NCBI RefSeq assembly: GCF_012911925.1
Contig: NZ_JAAXKY010000025.1
Coordinates: 1 to 61,153 of the forward strand
Origin: Pseudonocardia xinjiangensis
Lineage (GTDB): Bacteria > Actinomycetota > Actinomycetes > Mycobacteriales > Pseudonocardiaceae
DNA: 61,153 nucleotides
Direction of reading: 5' to 3'
Notes under the pieces: generated by a model
Seen by the model: the letters and a program-made list of their open reading frames with translations, nothing else
Database searches by the model: none
Told to the model about the DNA's origin: nothing
Shown: in pieces, positions 24,869-34,150 of the stretch
Layout: every line of letters starts with the position of its first letter
Numbering within the stretch: the first letter of the stretch is position 1
Program-made: the position numbers and the translations under genes

Positions 24869-25132
24869 TCAGCGCCACCGCATGGTCATCAGAAGGCCGA
24901 TTACGATGAGTGCGAACCCGATGAAGAAGTTCCAGGGCCCCAGGGCGACCATGAAGTGGATCGAGTCGCCGGCGAGGTAGTTGACGACCAGCCAGACCAG
25001 GCCGACGAGCATCAGGCCGAGCATCACCACGACGTAGACGGGGTGGGTCGGCCCGGCCACCTTCACCGGTGTGCGGCGCTCGCTCGACGGCGGTGTGTAG
25101 ACCGCCTTCTTCCGGACCTTCGACTTCGGCAT
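24869..25132 (-). CDS. crgA: cell-division regulator CrgA
   Basis: 87 residues with start at MPKSKVRKKAVYTPPSSER, the conserved CrgA N-terminus; the longer frame to 25171 is not conserved. Two membrane helices (VYVVVMLGLMLVGLVWLVVN and NFFIGFALIVIGLLM) and the short MRWR tail. CrgA localises to the septum, binds FtsZ, FtsQ, FtsI and PBP proteins, and is conserved at this locus in actinobacteria. Confidence 0.95.
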   Translation of the reverse strand: MPKSKVRKKAVYTPPSSERRTPVKVAGPTHPVYVVVMLGLMLVGLVWLVVNYLAGDSIHFMVALGPWNFFIGFALIVIGLLMTMRWR

Positions 25133-25226
25133 GTCTGACCTCGCGGAATGTTCGGGGTGCGTCGGCCCCACGGTAGCGCGCGCCGGGTAGGACCCGGGAC
25201 CCGCAGGTCCGGCAACGGCTCGGGGC

Positions 25227-25862
25227 TCAGGCGCTGGCGCTCAGAGCGGCCGTCTCCGCCGTGAGCGCCTCCACCGTGGGCTCGGCGGCCGGGTGCCCGG
25301 CCTCCGCCATCCAGTTGGCCAGTAGCCGGTGGCCGCCCTCGGTCAGCACGGACTCCGGGTGGAACTGGACGCCGACGACCGGGAGCTCACGATGGCGAAC
25401 GGCCATGATCACGCCGCTCTCGGTGCGCCCGGTGACCTCCAGGGCGGCCGGCAGCGAGTCGGGACGGATCGACAGCGAGTGGTAGCGGGTGGCGACGAAC
25501 GGATCCGGCAGCCCGGCGAGCAGCGGGTCGCCCGCGTGGTGCACGAGTGATGTCTTGCCGTGGAGCAGTTCCGGCGCGCGCTCGACGACCCCGCCCCACG
25601 CCACGCCGATCGCCTGGTGGCCCAGGCACACACCGAGCAGGGGAAGCCCGCGGTCGGCGCTGCGCCGGATCACCTCGATGCTGGACCCCGCCCGCTCCGG
25701 CGTGCCGGGGCCCGGGCTGACCAGCACGCCGTCGACGTCGTCGAGCTCGTCGAGGTCGACCTCGTCGTTGCGCCGAACCGTACTGTCGGCGCCGAGCTGG
25801 GCCAGGTACTGCACCAGGTTGTAGACGAAGCTGTCGTAGTTGTCGATCACCAGCACGCGCAT
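25227..25862 (-). CDS. glutamine amidotransferase, anthranilate/ADC synthase component II
   Basis: 211 residues. MRVLVIDNYDSFVYNLVQYL is the TrpG/PabA N-terminus; the oxyanion loop is SPGPGTPE; nucleophile Cys in LLGVCLGHQAIG; His-Glu in VGVQFHPESVLT. Supplies ammonia from glutamine for anthranilate or aminodeoxychorismate synthase; its place next to pknB corresponds to Rv0013, annotated trpG, but PabA is equally likely. The partner subunit is not in this window. It starts 37 bases after the pknB stop and may be read through from that operon. Confidence 0.92.
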   Translation of the reverse strand: MRVLVIDNYDSFVYNLVQYLAQLGADSTVRRNDEVDLDELDDVDGVLVSPGPGTPERAGSSIEVIRRSADRGLPLLGVCLGHQAIGVAWGGVVERAPELLHGKTSLVHHAGDPLLAGLPDPFVATRYHSLSIRPDSLPAALEVTGRTESGVIMAVRHRELPVVGVQFHPESVLTEGGHRLLANWMAEAGHPAAEPTVEALTAETAALSASA

Positions 25863-25899
25863 CCACCCAGTGTCCCCGAGAATCCGGACGGGCGTCGTG

Positions 25900-27834
25900 T
25901 CAGTTGTTGCCGAAGACACCTTCGGAGAAGCGACCGCGCGTGATGGTGATCTCGTCGTTCGGATCGGCCGTGGAACCGGCGGGGACGGACTGCTTGATGA
26001 TCTTGCCGTCCTGGTCCTGGCTGTTGACGTCGGCGGTCGCCAGGCTGAGGTTCCGGAAGCCGGCCTGCTGGAGGTCGCGCTGCGCGTCCGAGACGGACTC
26101 CCCGACCACGTTGGGCACCTCGACCTCGTTGCCGCGCGACACCTGCAGGGTGACCTGCGAGCCACGCGCCACCCTGCTGCCTGCCTGCGGGTTGGTGCCC
26201 ACCACCGAGCCCTCGTCGCCACCGCCGTCGACGTCCTGGGTCTGCACCCGGAAACCGGCCTGGGTGAGGGCCTGCTCCGCGTCGTCGGCGTCGCGCCCCG
26301 ACACGTCGGGAATCTGAATGGTGGTCTGCTCGGCACCGATGACCACGGCGACCTCGCTCCCGCCCGGAGCCGACTCGCCCGGCCCCGGCGTGGAGGAGAT
26401 GATCTTCCCGACGCTGTCGGCGTTCGAGGTCTCCTTGGTGGTCTGCGCGCCGATCTTGAGTCCCTGCTTCGCGAGCAGGTCGGTGGCCTCGGCCACCGTC
26501 TTGCCCGTGAGGGCGGGCACCGTGGCCGTCTCCGGCCCCTTGCCCACCGAGAGGTTCACGGAGGAGCGCTCGGCGACCTGGCTGCCCACCGGCGGATCGC
26601 TGGAGATGACCTGACCGATCTGGGCCACCTGGGACGGGACCTCCTGGACCGTGCCCAACCGCAGGCCCGCGGCCGCGATCTGGTTGGTGGCGTCCGCCTG
26701 GGTCTGCCCCACGACACCTGGGACCGCCACCTGCGCGGGCGCTGGTGGCGGTCGCATGAACTGGTAGACCCCGAACCCGACGACAGCGAGCACGACGAGT
26801 ACCGCTGCGACGATGCCGACGGTGCGCGCGGTGTTTCGGCGCGGCTCCTCGTCGTAGTAGTCGCCGTAGTCGGCCACCGGCGCGGGCGCCGCGTTGTGCC
26901 GGCCGCCGTTGAGCCGGCGGGTGGGGCCGGTGGACGGACCCGGGGCGAGCATCGCCGTGCGCTCGTCCTCGCTCATCACGAGCGGGGCCAGCGGGCTCTG
27001 CCCGCTGCGCACCCGCACCAGGTCCGACCGCATCTCGGCGGCCGACTGGTAGCGGTTGAGCGGGTTCTTGGACAGTGCCTTGAGCACCACGGCGTCGAGC
27101 GCGGCGGGGATGCTCGGGTTGACGTCCGACGGGCGTCGCGGGTCCTCCCGCACGTGCTGGTAGGCCACGGCCACGGGCGTGTCGCCGGTGAACGGCGGGT
27201 CGCCGGTGAGCAGTTCGAACAGCACGCATCCCGCCGCGTAGACGTCGCTGCGGGCGTCGACCGCCTCGCCGCGCGCCTGCTCGGGCGACAGGTACTGCGC
27301 CGTGCCGATCACGGCGGCGGTCTGGGTGACGTTCTGGCCCTCGCCGAGCGCGCGGGCGATGCCGAAGTCCATCACCTTCACCGCGCCGGCGCGGTTGATC
27401 ATGATGTTGGCCGGCTTCACGTCGCGGTGGATGATGTTGTGCCGGTGGCTGAAGTCGAGGGCGGCGCAGACGTCCGCCATCACCTCGATGACCCGCTGCT
27501 GCGTCATCGGCCCGGTGGTCTTGACGATCTCGCGCAGCGTCTGCCCGTCGACGTACTCCATGACGATGTAGGGCAGCGTGCCGGACTCGGCGGCCACCTC
27601 ACCGGTGTCGTAGACCGCGACGATGGCCGGGTGGTTGAGCGCGGCGGCGTTCTGCGCCTCTCGACGGAAGCGCATCTGGAACTGGGGGTCACGCGCGAGG
27701 TCCGCGCGGAGCACCTTGATAGCGACGTCCCGGCCCAGCCGCGTGTCGAGCCCGCGATGCACCTCGGACATGCCGCCGTAGCCGAGCACCTCGCCCAGCT
27801 CATAGCGCTCGGACAACAGTCGGGGGGTGGTCAT
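25900..27834 (-). CDS. pknB: Ser/Thr protein kinase with four PASTA domains
   Basis: 644 residues. Kinase domain at 11-270: glycine loop LGYGGMSEVHRG, Lys in VAIKVLR, catalytic loop HRDVKPANIMINR, DFG in VMDFGIAR, and an activation loop with candidate Thr in VTQTAAVIGTAQYLS. A juxtamembrane linker, membrane helix ~333-355 and four PASTA repeats (about 365-644) that sense muropeptides or lipid II outside. Essential growth kinase acting on cell-wall and division proteins. Last gene of the fhaA-to-pknB set. Confidence 0.97.
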   Translation of the reverse strand: MTTPRLLSERYELGEVLGYGGMSEVHRGLDTRLGRDVAIKVLRADLARDPQFQMRFRREAQNAAALNHPAIVAVYDTGEVAAESGTLPYIVMEYVDGQTLREIVKTTGPMTQQRVIEVMADVCAALDFSHRHNIIHRDVKPANIMINRAGAVKVMDFGIARALGEGQNVTQTAAVIGTAQYLSPEQARGEAVDARSDVYAAGCVLFELLTGDPPFTGDTPVAVAYQHVREDPRRPSDVNPSIPAALDAVVLKALSKNPLNRYQSAAEMRSDLVRVRSGQSPLAPLVMSEDERTAMLAPGPSTGPTRRLNGGRHNAAPAPVADYGDYYDEEPRRNTARTVGIVAAVLVVLAVVGFGVYQFMRPPPAPAQVAVPGVVGQTQADATNQIAAAGLRLGTVQEVPSQVAQIGQVISSDPPVGSQVAERSSVNLSVGKGPETATVPALTGKTVAEATDLLAKQGLKIGAQTTKETSNADSVGKIISSTPGPGESAPGGSEVAVVIGAEQTTIQIPDVSGRDADDAEQALTQAGFRVQTQDVDGGGDEGSVVGTNPQAGSRVARGSQVTLQVSRGNEVEVPNVVGESVSDAQRDLQQAGFRNLSLATADVNSQDQDGKIIKQSVPAGSTADPNDEITITRGRFSEGVFGNN

Positions 27835-27943
27835 CGCTGCCGGTTCCTGGGAGTCATGAGTGATTCGGACATCATGCCGGGCGCCGTCGCCCAGTGGGGG
27901 GCGGTGTCGGCCACCTGAGCGCCGGACCGTCGATTTGCCGGGT

Positions 27944-29233
27944 TCACCGGACGATCTTCGAGACGAGCGTGTGTTCAGCCACCGCCGGTCCGGCCAGGAC
28001 GCCCTCCCGGCTCGTCAACGTACCGGTCGACGACCCCAGCGGAACCGGATCGGGTGATTGTCGACCGTCAGACCGTGGACTGCGGACCAGGAACACCCCG
28101 ACCAGCACCGCAGCCATCGTCAGGAGCACGAACAGCACGAGCAGCAGCGTGCGTCCGGACCCGGCCTTGGGCTGCAACCGCAGCGGTTCGGTGCGGGCCG
28201 ACGGCCCGGGTGCGGGCCGTTCCGGCGTGGCGCGGCGCATCGCGGCGGCCGGGGTGCGGGGCCGGTGGTCCTGGGCGGGCTTCCCACCGGGACGCCGCGG
28301 GGCGGCGCTGACGACCGGCCGGGGCCGCGACGGCGTGACCGGCGACCTCGCCGTGATGAGGGGCACCTCGCCACTCACCGAGATGGGCTCGGGGAGCGGC
28401 TCACCGCGCCGGACGGCCGCGACGGCGAGGGCCAGTTCGCCTCCGGTGCCGTAGCGCAGCGTGGGGTCCTTGACGAGCACCGCCTCGATGAGCTCGCGGG
28501 CGCGCACCGGGACCGTGGCGGGCAACGGCGGTGGGAGCTCCCTCACCTGCATCATCGCGACCGCCACCGCGCTCTCGGCGCGGAACGGCCGGTGCCCGGC
28601 CAGGCACTCGTAGCCGACGATCCCGAGCGAGTAGACGTCGCCCGCCGGGCCGGCCTCTGAGCCACTGGCCTGTTCCGGGGCGATGTAGTGGGCGGTGCCC
28701 ATCACCATCCCGGACCGGGTGACCGGGACGGCGTCGGCGGCCTTCGCGATCCCGAAGTCGGTGAGCTTCACCAGCCCGTCGTTGCGGACGAGGATGTTGC
28801 CCGGCTTCACGTCCCGGTGCACGAACCCGCGCTCGTGGGCTGCCTGGAGCGCCCACGCCGCCTCCTCGAGGAGGCGCAGCGTCTCGTCCGTCTCGATGGG
28901 CCCCCGCGAGATGAGGGTGGACAGCGGCTCGCCGCGAACGAGCTCCATCACCAGGTACGCCGTGCGGCGCCCGCCGGGCCCGTCGTCCTCGCCGTAGTCG
29001 TGCACCGCGGCGATGCCGGTGTGGTCGAGCGACGCGACCGTGCGGGCCTCGATGCGGAAGCGGTGCAGGAACTCGGGGTCGTCGGACAGCTCCGGCCGCA
29101 GCACCTTGACCGCGACGCTGCGACCCAGGCGGGTGTCGGACGCCTCCCAGACCTCGCCCATGCCGCCGACGGCGATCCGGCGGTCCAGCTGGTAGCGGTC
29201 GGCGATCTTCTGCCCCGCGGCGAGAACCGTCAC
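27944..29233 (-). CDS. pknA: Ser/Thr protein kinase PknA
   Basis: 429 residues from GTG 29233 (VTVLAAGQKIADRYQLDRRI). Kinase motifs: IAVGGMGEVWEA loop, VAVKVLR Lys, HRDVKPGNILVR, LTDFGIAK, activation loop with TRSGMVMGTAHYIAPEQA. A basic Pro-rich linker leads to one membrane helix (LLLVLFVLLTMAAVLVGVFL) and a short outer tail without PASTA, as in mycobacterial PknA. Activates PknB and phosphorylates division proteins. Lies 52 bases after pbpA. Confidence 0.96.
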   Translation of the reverse strand: MTVLAAGQKIADRYQLDRRIAVGGMGEVWEASDTRLGRSVAVKVLRPELSDDPEFLHRFRIEARTVASLDHTGIAAVHDYGEDDGPGGRRTAYLVMELVRGEPLSTLISRGPIETDETLRLLEEAAWALQAAHERGFVHRDVKPGNILVRNDGLVKLTDFGIAKAADAVPVTRSGMVMGTAHYIAPEQASGSEAGPAGDVYSLGIVGYECLAGHRPFRAESAVAVAMMQVRELPPPLPATVPVRARELIEAVLVKDPTLRYGTGGELALAVAAVRRGEPLPEPISVSGEVPLITARSPVTPSRPRPVVSAAPRRPGGKPAQDHRPRTPAAAMRRATPERPAPGPSARTEPLRLQPKAGSGRTLLLVLFVLLTMAAVLVGVFLVRSPRSDGRQSPDPVPLGSSTGTLTSREGVLAGPAVAEHTLVSKIVR

Positions 29234-29285
29234 GGCTGCTCCTCGCTGGTGCTCGTCGTGACTCCGGTGCCGTGTCCGTGCAGCC

Positions 29286-30758
29286 TCACTGCCCACCCCC
29301 GAGCGCGGCGCGGATCACGGCCCGGCCGATCGGGGCCGCGACCGCGCCGCCCGTGGCCGCCAGGTCGTTCGGGTCGCCGCCGGACTCCACGAGCACGGCG
29401 ACCGCCACCTGCGGGTTGTCGGCCGGGGCGAACCCGACGTACCAGACGTGCGGCGGGGTGTTCTTGGGATCGTTGCCGTGCTCGGCCGTGCCGGTCTTGG
29501 CCGCGATCTGCACGCCGGTGATCTTCCCCGCGCCCGAGTAGCTGTTCTCGTTGTTGACCATCAGCTGGGTCAGGGTCTGCGCCACGGCGGGATCGATGGC
29601 GCGGCCGAGACGATCCGGCTCGGTGGTCTCGACGGGGTCGAGCTCCTGGCTCTGGATCTCCTTCACCAGGTACGGAGCCATGACCTGGCCACCGTTGGCG
29701 ATCGTGGCCACGATCATCGCGTTCTGCAGCGGCGTGAGCGCCACGTCCCGCTGGCCGATGGAGGACTGCTCCAGCGCGGCGGTGTCCTGGATGTCGCCGA
29801 TCGTGGAAGGGGCCACCGGCATCGGGATCGTGAGGCTCTGGCCGATCCCGAACTTGTTGGCCTGGTCGCGGATGGCCTGCTCACCGAGGTCGGCGCCCAG
29901 CTGGGCGAAGGCGGTGTTGCAGGAACGCTGCAGCGCGTCCTTCAGGCTCGCCGTGGCCGCGGTGCCGCACGCGTTGCCGTTGAAGTTCTCCAACGTGGTG
30001 TTGGTCCCCTGCAACGTGATCCGCGGCGCCGCCGTGAGCTGGCTGTCCGGCGTGTAGCGCCCGCTGCTGAGCGCCGCGGCGGTGTCGATGAGCTTGAACG
30101 TGGAACCGGGCGGATAGGTCTCGGAGATCGCCCGGTTGATCAGGACCGGAGGATCGGCGCTCTCGTCGGCCTTCCAGGCCGAGTTCTGCTGCTCGGAGTT
30201 GTGGCTCGCCAGCGGGTTGGGGTCGAACGACGGGGTCGACACCATCGCGAGGATCTCGCCGGTCTGCGGGCGGATCGCCACGACCGAGCCGGCGTACCCC
30301 TTGCGCTCCAGCTGGTCGTAGGCGGTCTGTTGCACGTCGGGGTCGAGGGTGAGCACCACGTTGCCCCCGCTGGGGTCGCGGCCGGTGATGAGATCCGACA
30401 GCCTGCGGCCGAACAGCCGGTCGTCGCTTCCGTTGAGCACCGAGTCGGCGGCGCGCTCGATGCCACTGGAACCGTAGATGACCGAGTAGTAGCCGGTGAT
30501 GGGGCCGTAGACCTTCCCGTCCGAGTACTGCCGCTGGTAGCGCAGCCTGTCGTCGGTCTCCACGCTGCTTGCCAGGATCTGGTTGTCGGCGCTGATCTGC
30601 CCGCGCTTGCGCGAGTACTCGGCGAGCAGCACCCGCTGGTTGCGCGGGTCGTTGCGGTAGTCGCTCGCCTTGACCACCTGCACGTAGGTCAGGTTGGTCA
30701 TCAGCAGCAGGATCATCACCATCACCGCGATGGCGACGCGCCGGACCGGAGTGTTCAC
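29286..30758 (-). CDS. pbpA: class B penicillin-binding protein, D,D-transpeptidase
   Basis: 490 residues with a single N-terminal helix (VAIAVMVMILLLMTNLTYVQ) and periplasmic domains. The transpeptidase active site: SxxK in PPGSTFKLIDTA, SxN in RSCNTAF, KTG in AAKTGTAEHGND. Crosslinks peptidoglycan, working with RodA. Its GTG start overlaps the rodA stop by 4 bases, showing translational coupling; pknA follows. Confidence 0.96.
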   Translation of the reverse strand: MNTPVRRVAIAVMVMILLLMTNLTYVQVVKASDYRNDPRNQRVLLAEYSRKRGQISADNQILASSVETDDRLRYQRQYSDGKVYGPITGYYSVIYGSSGIERAADSVLNGSDDRLFGRRLSDLITGRDPSGGNVVLTLDPDVQQTAYDQLERKGYAGSVVAIRPQTGEILAMVSTPSFDPNPLASHNSEQQNSAWKADESADPPVLINRAISETYPPGSTFKLIDTAAALSSGRYTPDSQLTAAPRITLQGTNTTLENFNGNACGTAATASLKDALQRSCNTAFAQLGADLGEQAIRDQANKFGIGQSLTIPMPVAPSTIGDIQDTAALEQSSIGQRDVALTPLQNAMIVATIANGGQVMAPYLVKEIQSQELDPVETTEPDRLGRAIDPAVAQTLTQLMVNNENSYSGAGKITGVQIAAKTGTAEHGNDPKNTPPHVWYVGFAPADNPQVAVAVLVESGGDPNDLAATGGAVAAPIGRAVIRAALGGGQ

Positions 30759-32194
30759 CGCGGCCGCTCCACCAGTTCGGTGCCGGCCTCGGCGATCGGC
30801 GGCAGCGGGACGGCCGGGCGGCGGGGCAGCGGGGCCCGCGCGGCGTGGGAGATGCGCAGCAGGAGCGCGACGAGTGCGTAGTTGGCCACGAGCGACGAGC
30901 CCCCGTAGGAGAGGAAGGGCAGCGTGAGGCCGGTGAGCGGGATCAGCTTCGACGCCCCGCCTGCGACGATGAAGATCTGCAGTGCGATGCCGAACGCCAG
31001 GCCGGTGGCCAGCAGCTTGCCGAAGCTGTCCCGCACCGCCAGCGCGCTGCGCAGGCCGCGGGTGATCAGCACGAGGTAGATCACGAGGATGGCGGCCAGC
31101 CCGATCAGCCCCAGCTCCTCGCCGAGGGAGGAGAGCATGAAGTCGCTCTCCGCGAACGGGACCAGGTCGGGACGGCCGGCGCCGAGCCCCGTGCCGCCGA
31201 CGCCTCCGGTGCCGAGGCCGAACAGCGCCTGCCCGATCTGGAACCCGCTACCGCTGAAGTCGGCGAAGGGGTCGAGCCAGATCTGGACGCGGACGCGGAC
31301 GTGGGCGAACAGGTGGTAGGCCAGCACGCAGCCGCCGAGGAAGAACGTGATGCCGATGAGCATCCACGACACGCGCTCGGTGGCGACGTAGAGCAGCACG
31401 AGCAGGATGCCGAAGAACAGCAGCGAGGTGCCGAGGTCGCTCTCGAGCACGAGCACGCCGACCGACATGCCCCACGCCAGCAGCAGCGGGGCGAGGTCAC
31501 GGGCCCGCGGCAGCTCCATGCCGATGAACCGGCGGCCCGCGGTGCTGAACAGGTCGCGCTTCTGCACGAGGAAGGCCGCGAAGAAGATGATCAGCAGGAT
31601 CTTCGCGAACTCGCCGGGCTGGATGCTGACCGGCCCGAGTCTGATCCAGATCTTCGCGCCGTTGACCTCGGAGAGCGACGACGGCAGCAGCCCCGGCAAC
31701 GCCAGCAGCGCGATGCCCGTGAACCCCGCCGTGTAGGCGTAGCGGGCGAGCGTGCGGTGGTCGCGGACGGCCCACAGCACGGCGACGAACAGGAGGAGGC
31801 CGATGGCGGTCCAGGCGACCTGTCGGCCGATGAGCTCGGTCGGCGCGTCCCTGCCCAGCGCGAGCGCCTGGTCGATCTCGGCCAGGTCCAGCCGGTGGAT
31901 CATCACCAGGCCCAGCCCGTTGAGGAGCGCCACGCACGGCAGGATCAGCGGATCGGCGTACGGGGCGAACCGGCGCACCGCGAAGTGCGCCGCCGTGAAC
32001 AGCCCCAGGTATGCGAGCCCGACGAACAGCAGCACCCGGGTGAGTTCCTGCTCCTGGTTCGCCTCGACCAGCACCAGAGCACCCGTCACCAGCACGGCGG
32101 CGAACGCCAGGAGCACGAGCTCGATGCCTCGACCGGTGGGCAGCGGCGCCGGCGCGGCCGGTGCCGGCTCGGAGCGCAGGTCGGGAGCCGCCAT
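30755..32194 (-). CDS. rodA: SEDS peptidoglycan polymerase, FtsW/RodA/SpoVE family
   Basis: 479 residues from ATG 32194, which overlaps the pstP stop by one base (TGATG). Longer frames upstream overlap pstP and are not real. About 12 membrane helices. The long extracellular loop carries IQPGEFAKILLIIF and DLGTSLLFFGIL, with the conserved Asp and Glu of the SEDS glycosyltransferase site, and LPFLSYGGSSLVANYA near the end. Polymerises lipid II together with PbpA. Confidence 0.95.
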   Translation of the reverse strand: MAAPDLRSEPAPAAPAPLPTGRGIELVLLAFAAVLVTGALVLVEANQEQELTRVLLFVGLAYLGLFTAAHFAVRRFAPYADPLILPCVALLNGLGLVMIHRLDLAEIDQALALGRDAPTELIGRQVAWTAIGLLLFVAVLWAVRDHRTLARYAYTAGFTGIALLALPGLLPSSLSEVNGAKIWIRLGPVSIQPGEFAKILLIIFFAAFLVQKRDLFSTAGRRFIGMELPRARDLAPLLLAWGMSVGVLVLESDLGTSLLFFGILLVLLYVATERVSWMLIGITFFLGGCVLAYHLFAHVRVRVQIWLDPFADFSGSGFQIGQALFGLGTGGVGGTGLGAGRPDLVPFAESDFMLSSLGEELGLIGLAAILVIYLVLITRGLRSALAVRDSFGKLLATGLAFGIALQIFIVAGGASKLIPLTGLTLPFLSYGGSSLVANYALVALLLRISHAARAPLPRRPAVPLPPIAEAGTELVERPR

Positions 32195-33546
32195 CAGCTC
32201 ACCAACCGGCAGGTCGTTCCGGGTTCGGGTGCCGGCGTCGGCAGCGGTGTCGTGTCGACGGGCGGGACGCCCGCGACGGGTGGCTGGCCCTGGCCGGCCG
32301 CCGGGGGTGGCGGCGGCGGCGGTGTCGGCGAGGGCGGCGGCGCCGGCGGTGGGCAGGGCTCCAGCATCCGGTCGCGCAGCCGCTCGACGAGCACGCGGGC
32401 CCCGGCGAGCCCTTGCTCGGTGTTGATCCCGGCGCGGACCGAGGAGCGCTCGGTCTCCGGCAGGTCGTCGAGCGCGATGTCGGTGCGCTCCGCGACCTTG
32501 TGCAGCGGGATGCCGAGCACCTCCCCGCGCACCCCTTGGAAGATCGAGACGAGCTGCGCGTCCACGCCGACGTAGTACTGCTGCAGCACCCACATCCGCG
32601 CGAGCACGGCGCCACCGACCAGCACCGCGAGCACCGTGACCACGCCGACGACGAGCTTCGCGCGGGACCGGCGGGCCGCAGGTGCCTTGGTGGCGGTCTG
32701 CACCCGCTGCGGGGCCACGCGCGTGAGAGTGGTGGCGGACGCGCGGGCCGCCGCGGAGTCGGGCGGCGGTCCGTCCTCGCTGCCGTCGCCCACCGACCCG
32801 CCGATGATGGGGGCGTCCTCGCCGAACTCGATGTCGACGACGTCCGCGACGATGCACGTGATGTTGTCCGGGCCGCCCCCGCGCAGCGCGAGCTCGATCA
32901 TGCGATCGGCGCACTCCCGGGGGTCGCGGTAGGACTGCAGCGTGTCGGCCAGCGTCTCGTCGCTCACCACGCCGGACAGCCCGTCGGAGCACAGCAGGTA
33001 GCGGTCGCCCGCGCGGGCCTCGCGCACGGTCAGCGAGGGGTCGACGTCCTGGCCGGTGATGGCGCGCAGCAGCAGCGACCGCTGCGGGTGCGTGTGCGCC
33101 TCCTCCTCGGTGATGCGGCCCTCGTCGATCAGCGACTGGACGAACGTGTCGTCCTTCGTGATCTGGCTGAAGACGCCCTCACGCAGCTGGTAGGCCCGCG
33201 AGTCACCGATGTGCACCAGGCCCAGCCGGGAGCCCGCGAACAGGATGGCCGTGAGGGTGGTGCCCATCCCGTCGAGGTCGGGGGCGTCGGCGACGTGGCG
33301 CGTGATCGCCGCGTTGCCCTCGACGGTGGCGTCACGCAGCTCGGCGAGCAGGTCGTCGCCGGGGTCGTCCTCGTCGAGCGGTGCCAGCGCGGAGATCACG
33401 AGCGATGACGCCACCTCGCCGGCAGCGTGGCCGCCCATCCCGTCGGCGAGTGCCAGCAACCGGGGCCCGGCATAGACCGCGTCCTGGTTGTTCTGCCGGA
33501 CGAGCCCGCGGTCGCTGCGGGCGGAGTAGCGCAGGACCAGCGTCAT
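32194..33546 (-). CDS. pstP: PP2C-type Ser/Thr phosphatase
   Basis: 450 residues. PP2C domain 1-240: RSDRGLVRQNNQDAVYAGPR, ALADGMGGHAAGEVAS, GDSRAYQLREG, LCSDGLSGVVSDE and GGPDNITCIVADV carry the metal-binding Asp residues. One membrane helix near 305-325, then a C-terminal outer part ending in a long Pro-rich stretch. Reverses PknA/PknB phosphorylation. Found in the usual place between rodA and fhaB. Confidence 0.97.
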   Translation of the reverse strand: MTLVLRYSARSDRGLVRQNNQDAVYAGPRLLALADGMGGHAAGEVASSLVISALAPLDEDDPGDDLLAELRDATVEGNAAITRHVADAPDLDGMGTTLTAILFAGSRLGLVHIGDSRAYQLREGVFSQITKDDTFVQSLIDEGRITEEEAHTHPQRSLLLRAITGQDVDPSLTVREARAGDRYLLCSDGLSGVVSDETLADTLQSYRDPRECADRMIELALRGGGPDNITCIVADVVDIEFGEDAPIIGGSVGDGSEDGPPPDSAAARASATTLTRVAPQRVQTATKAPAARRSRAKLVVGVVTVLAVLVGGAVLARMWVLQQYYVGVDAQLVSIFQGVRGEVLGIPLHKVAERTDIALDDLPETERSSVRAGINTEQGLAGARVLVERLRDRMLEPCPPPAPPPSPTPPPPPPPAAGQGQPPVAGVPPVDTTPLPTPAPEPGTTCRLVS

Positions 33547-33637
33547 GTCAGCGCTCCGCCAATACGTTCGGGGCAGATCGACCGGCGAGGCCGCCCCCGG
33601 TCGGACACCGGGGTGCGCACGTGCAGCGTTCGCCGAC

Positions 33638-34093
33638 TCATGACCGGAGCTCGATCACCGTCTTGCCGATGCGGACAGGGACTCCCAGGGGAACCCGGGT
33701 GGGTCCGGTGACCTTAGCCCGATCAAGGTATGTCCCGTTCGTCGACCCGAGATCCTCGACATACCACTCGTCTCCCTGCATCGCGATGCGTGCGTGGCGG
33801 GTGGAGGCGTAGTCGTCGTCGAGCACCAGTGTCGAGTCGTCGGCCCGGCCGATCAGGATCGGCCGGGAGTCCAGCGACACGCGGGTCCCCGCCAGCGCTC
33901 CCTGCGTAACGAGCAGCTGACGGGCCGTGCGTCCGCGCCCGGTCCGGGTGGTGGTCCGCCCGCCGGGGACCAGGGCCCGAAGGCCGGACGCGGCGTACAG
34001 ATCGGAGCGCACCACCCGGAGCGCGACAAGCACGAACAGCCAGAGGAGGGCGAGGAAGCCCGCCCTGGTCAGCTGCAGCACCAACTCCGGCAC
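33638..34093 (-). CDS. fhaB: FHA-domain membrane protein FhaB (FipA-like)
   Basis: 151 residues. An N-terminal membrane segment (GFLALLWLFVLVALRVV), a basic linker with QLLVTQGALAGTRV containing the conserved Thr that PknA/PknB phosphorylate in relatives, and a C-terminal FHA domain: ILIGRADDSTLVLDDDYAST and [13 protein letters not shown]. Recruits phosphothreonine partners to division sites and links FtsZ to FtsQ in mycobacteria. Confidence 0.94.
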   Translation of the reverse strand: MPELVLQLTRAGFLALLWLFVLVALRVVRSDLYAASGLRALVPGGRTTTRTGRGRTARQLLVTQGALAGTRVSLDSRPILIGRADDSTLVLDDDYASTRHARIAMQGDEWYVEDLGSTNGTYLDRAKVTGPTRVPLGVPVRIGKTVIELRS

Positions 34094-34150
34094 TCGCGGC
34101 GAACTCCGTTCTCTCCGATAGGTGTGATGGCCGAACTCGAGTCCGCGCGA

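Noticed and set aside
32194..32992. N-terminal extension of RodA to 745 residues
   Set aside because: The extra 266 codons overlap pstP in another frame and are Arg-rich with no motifs; ATG 32194 with a TGATG junction is the real start.
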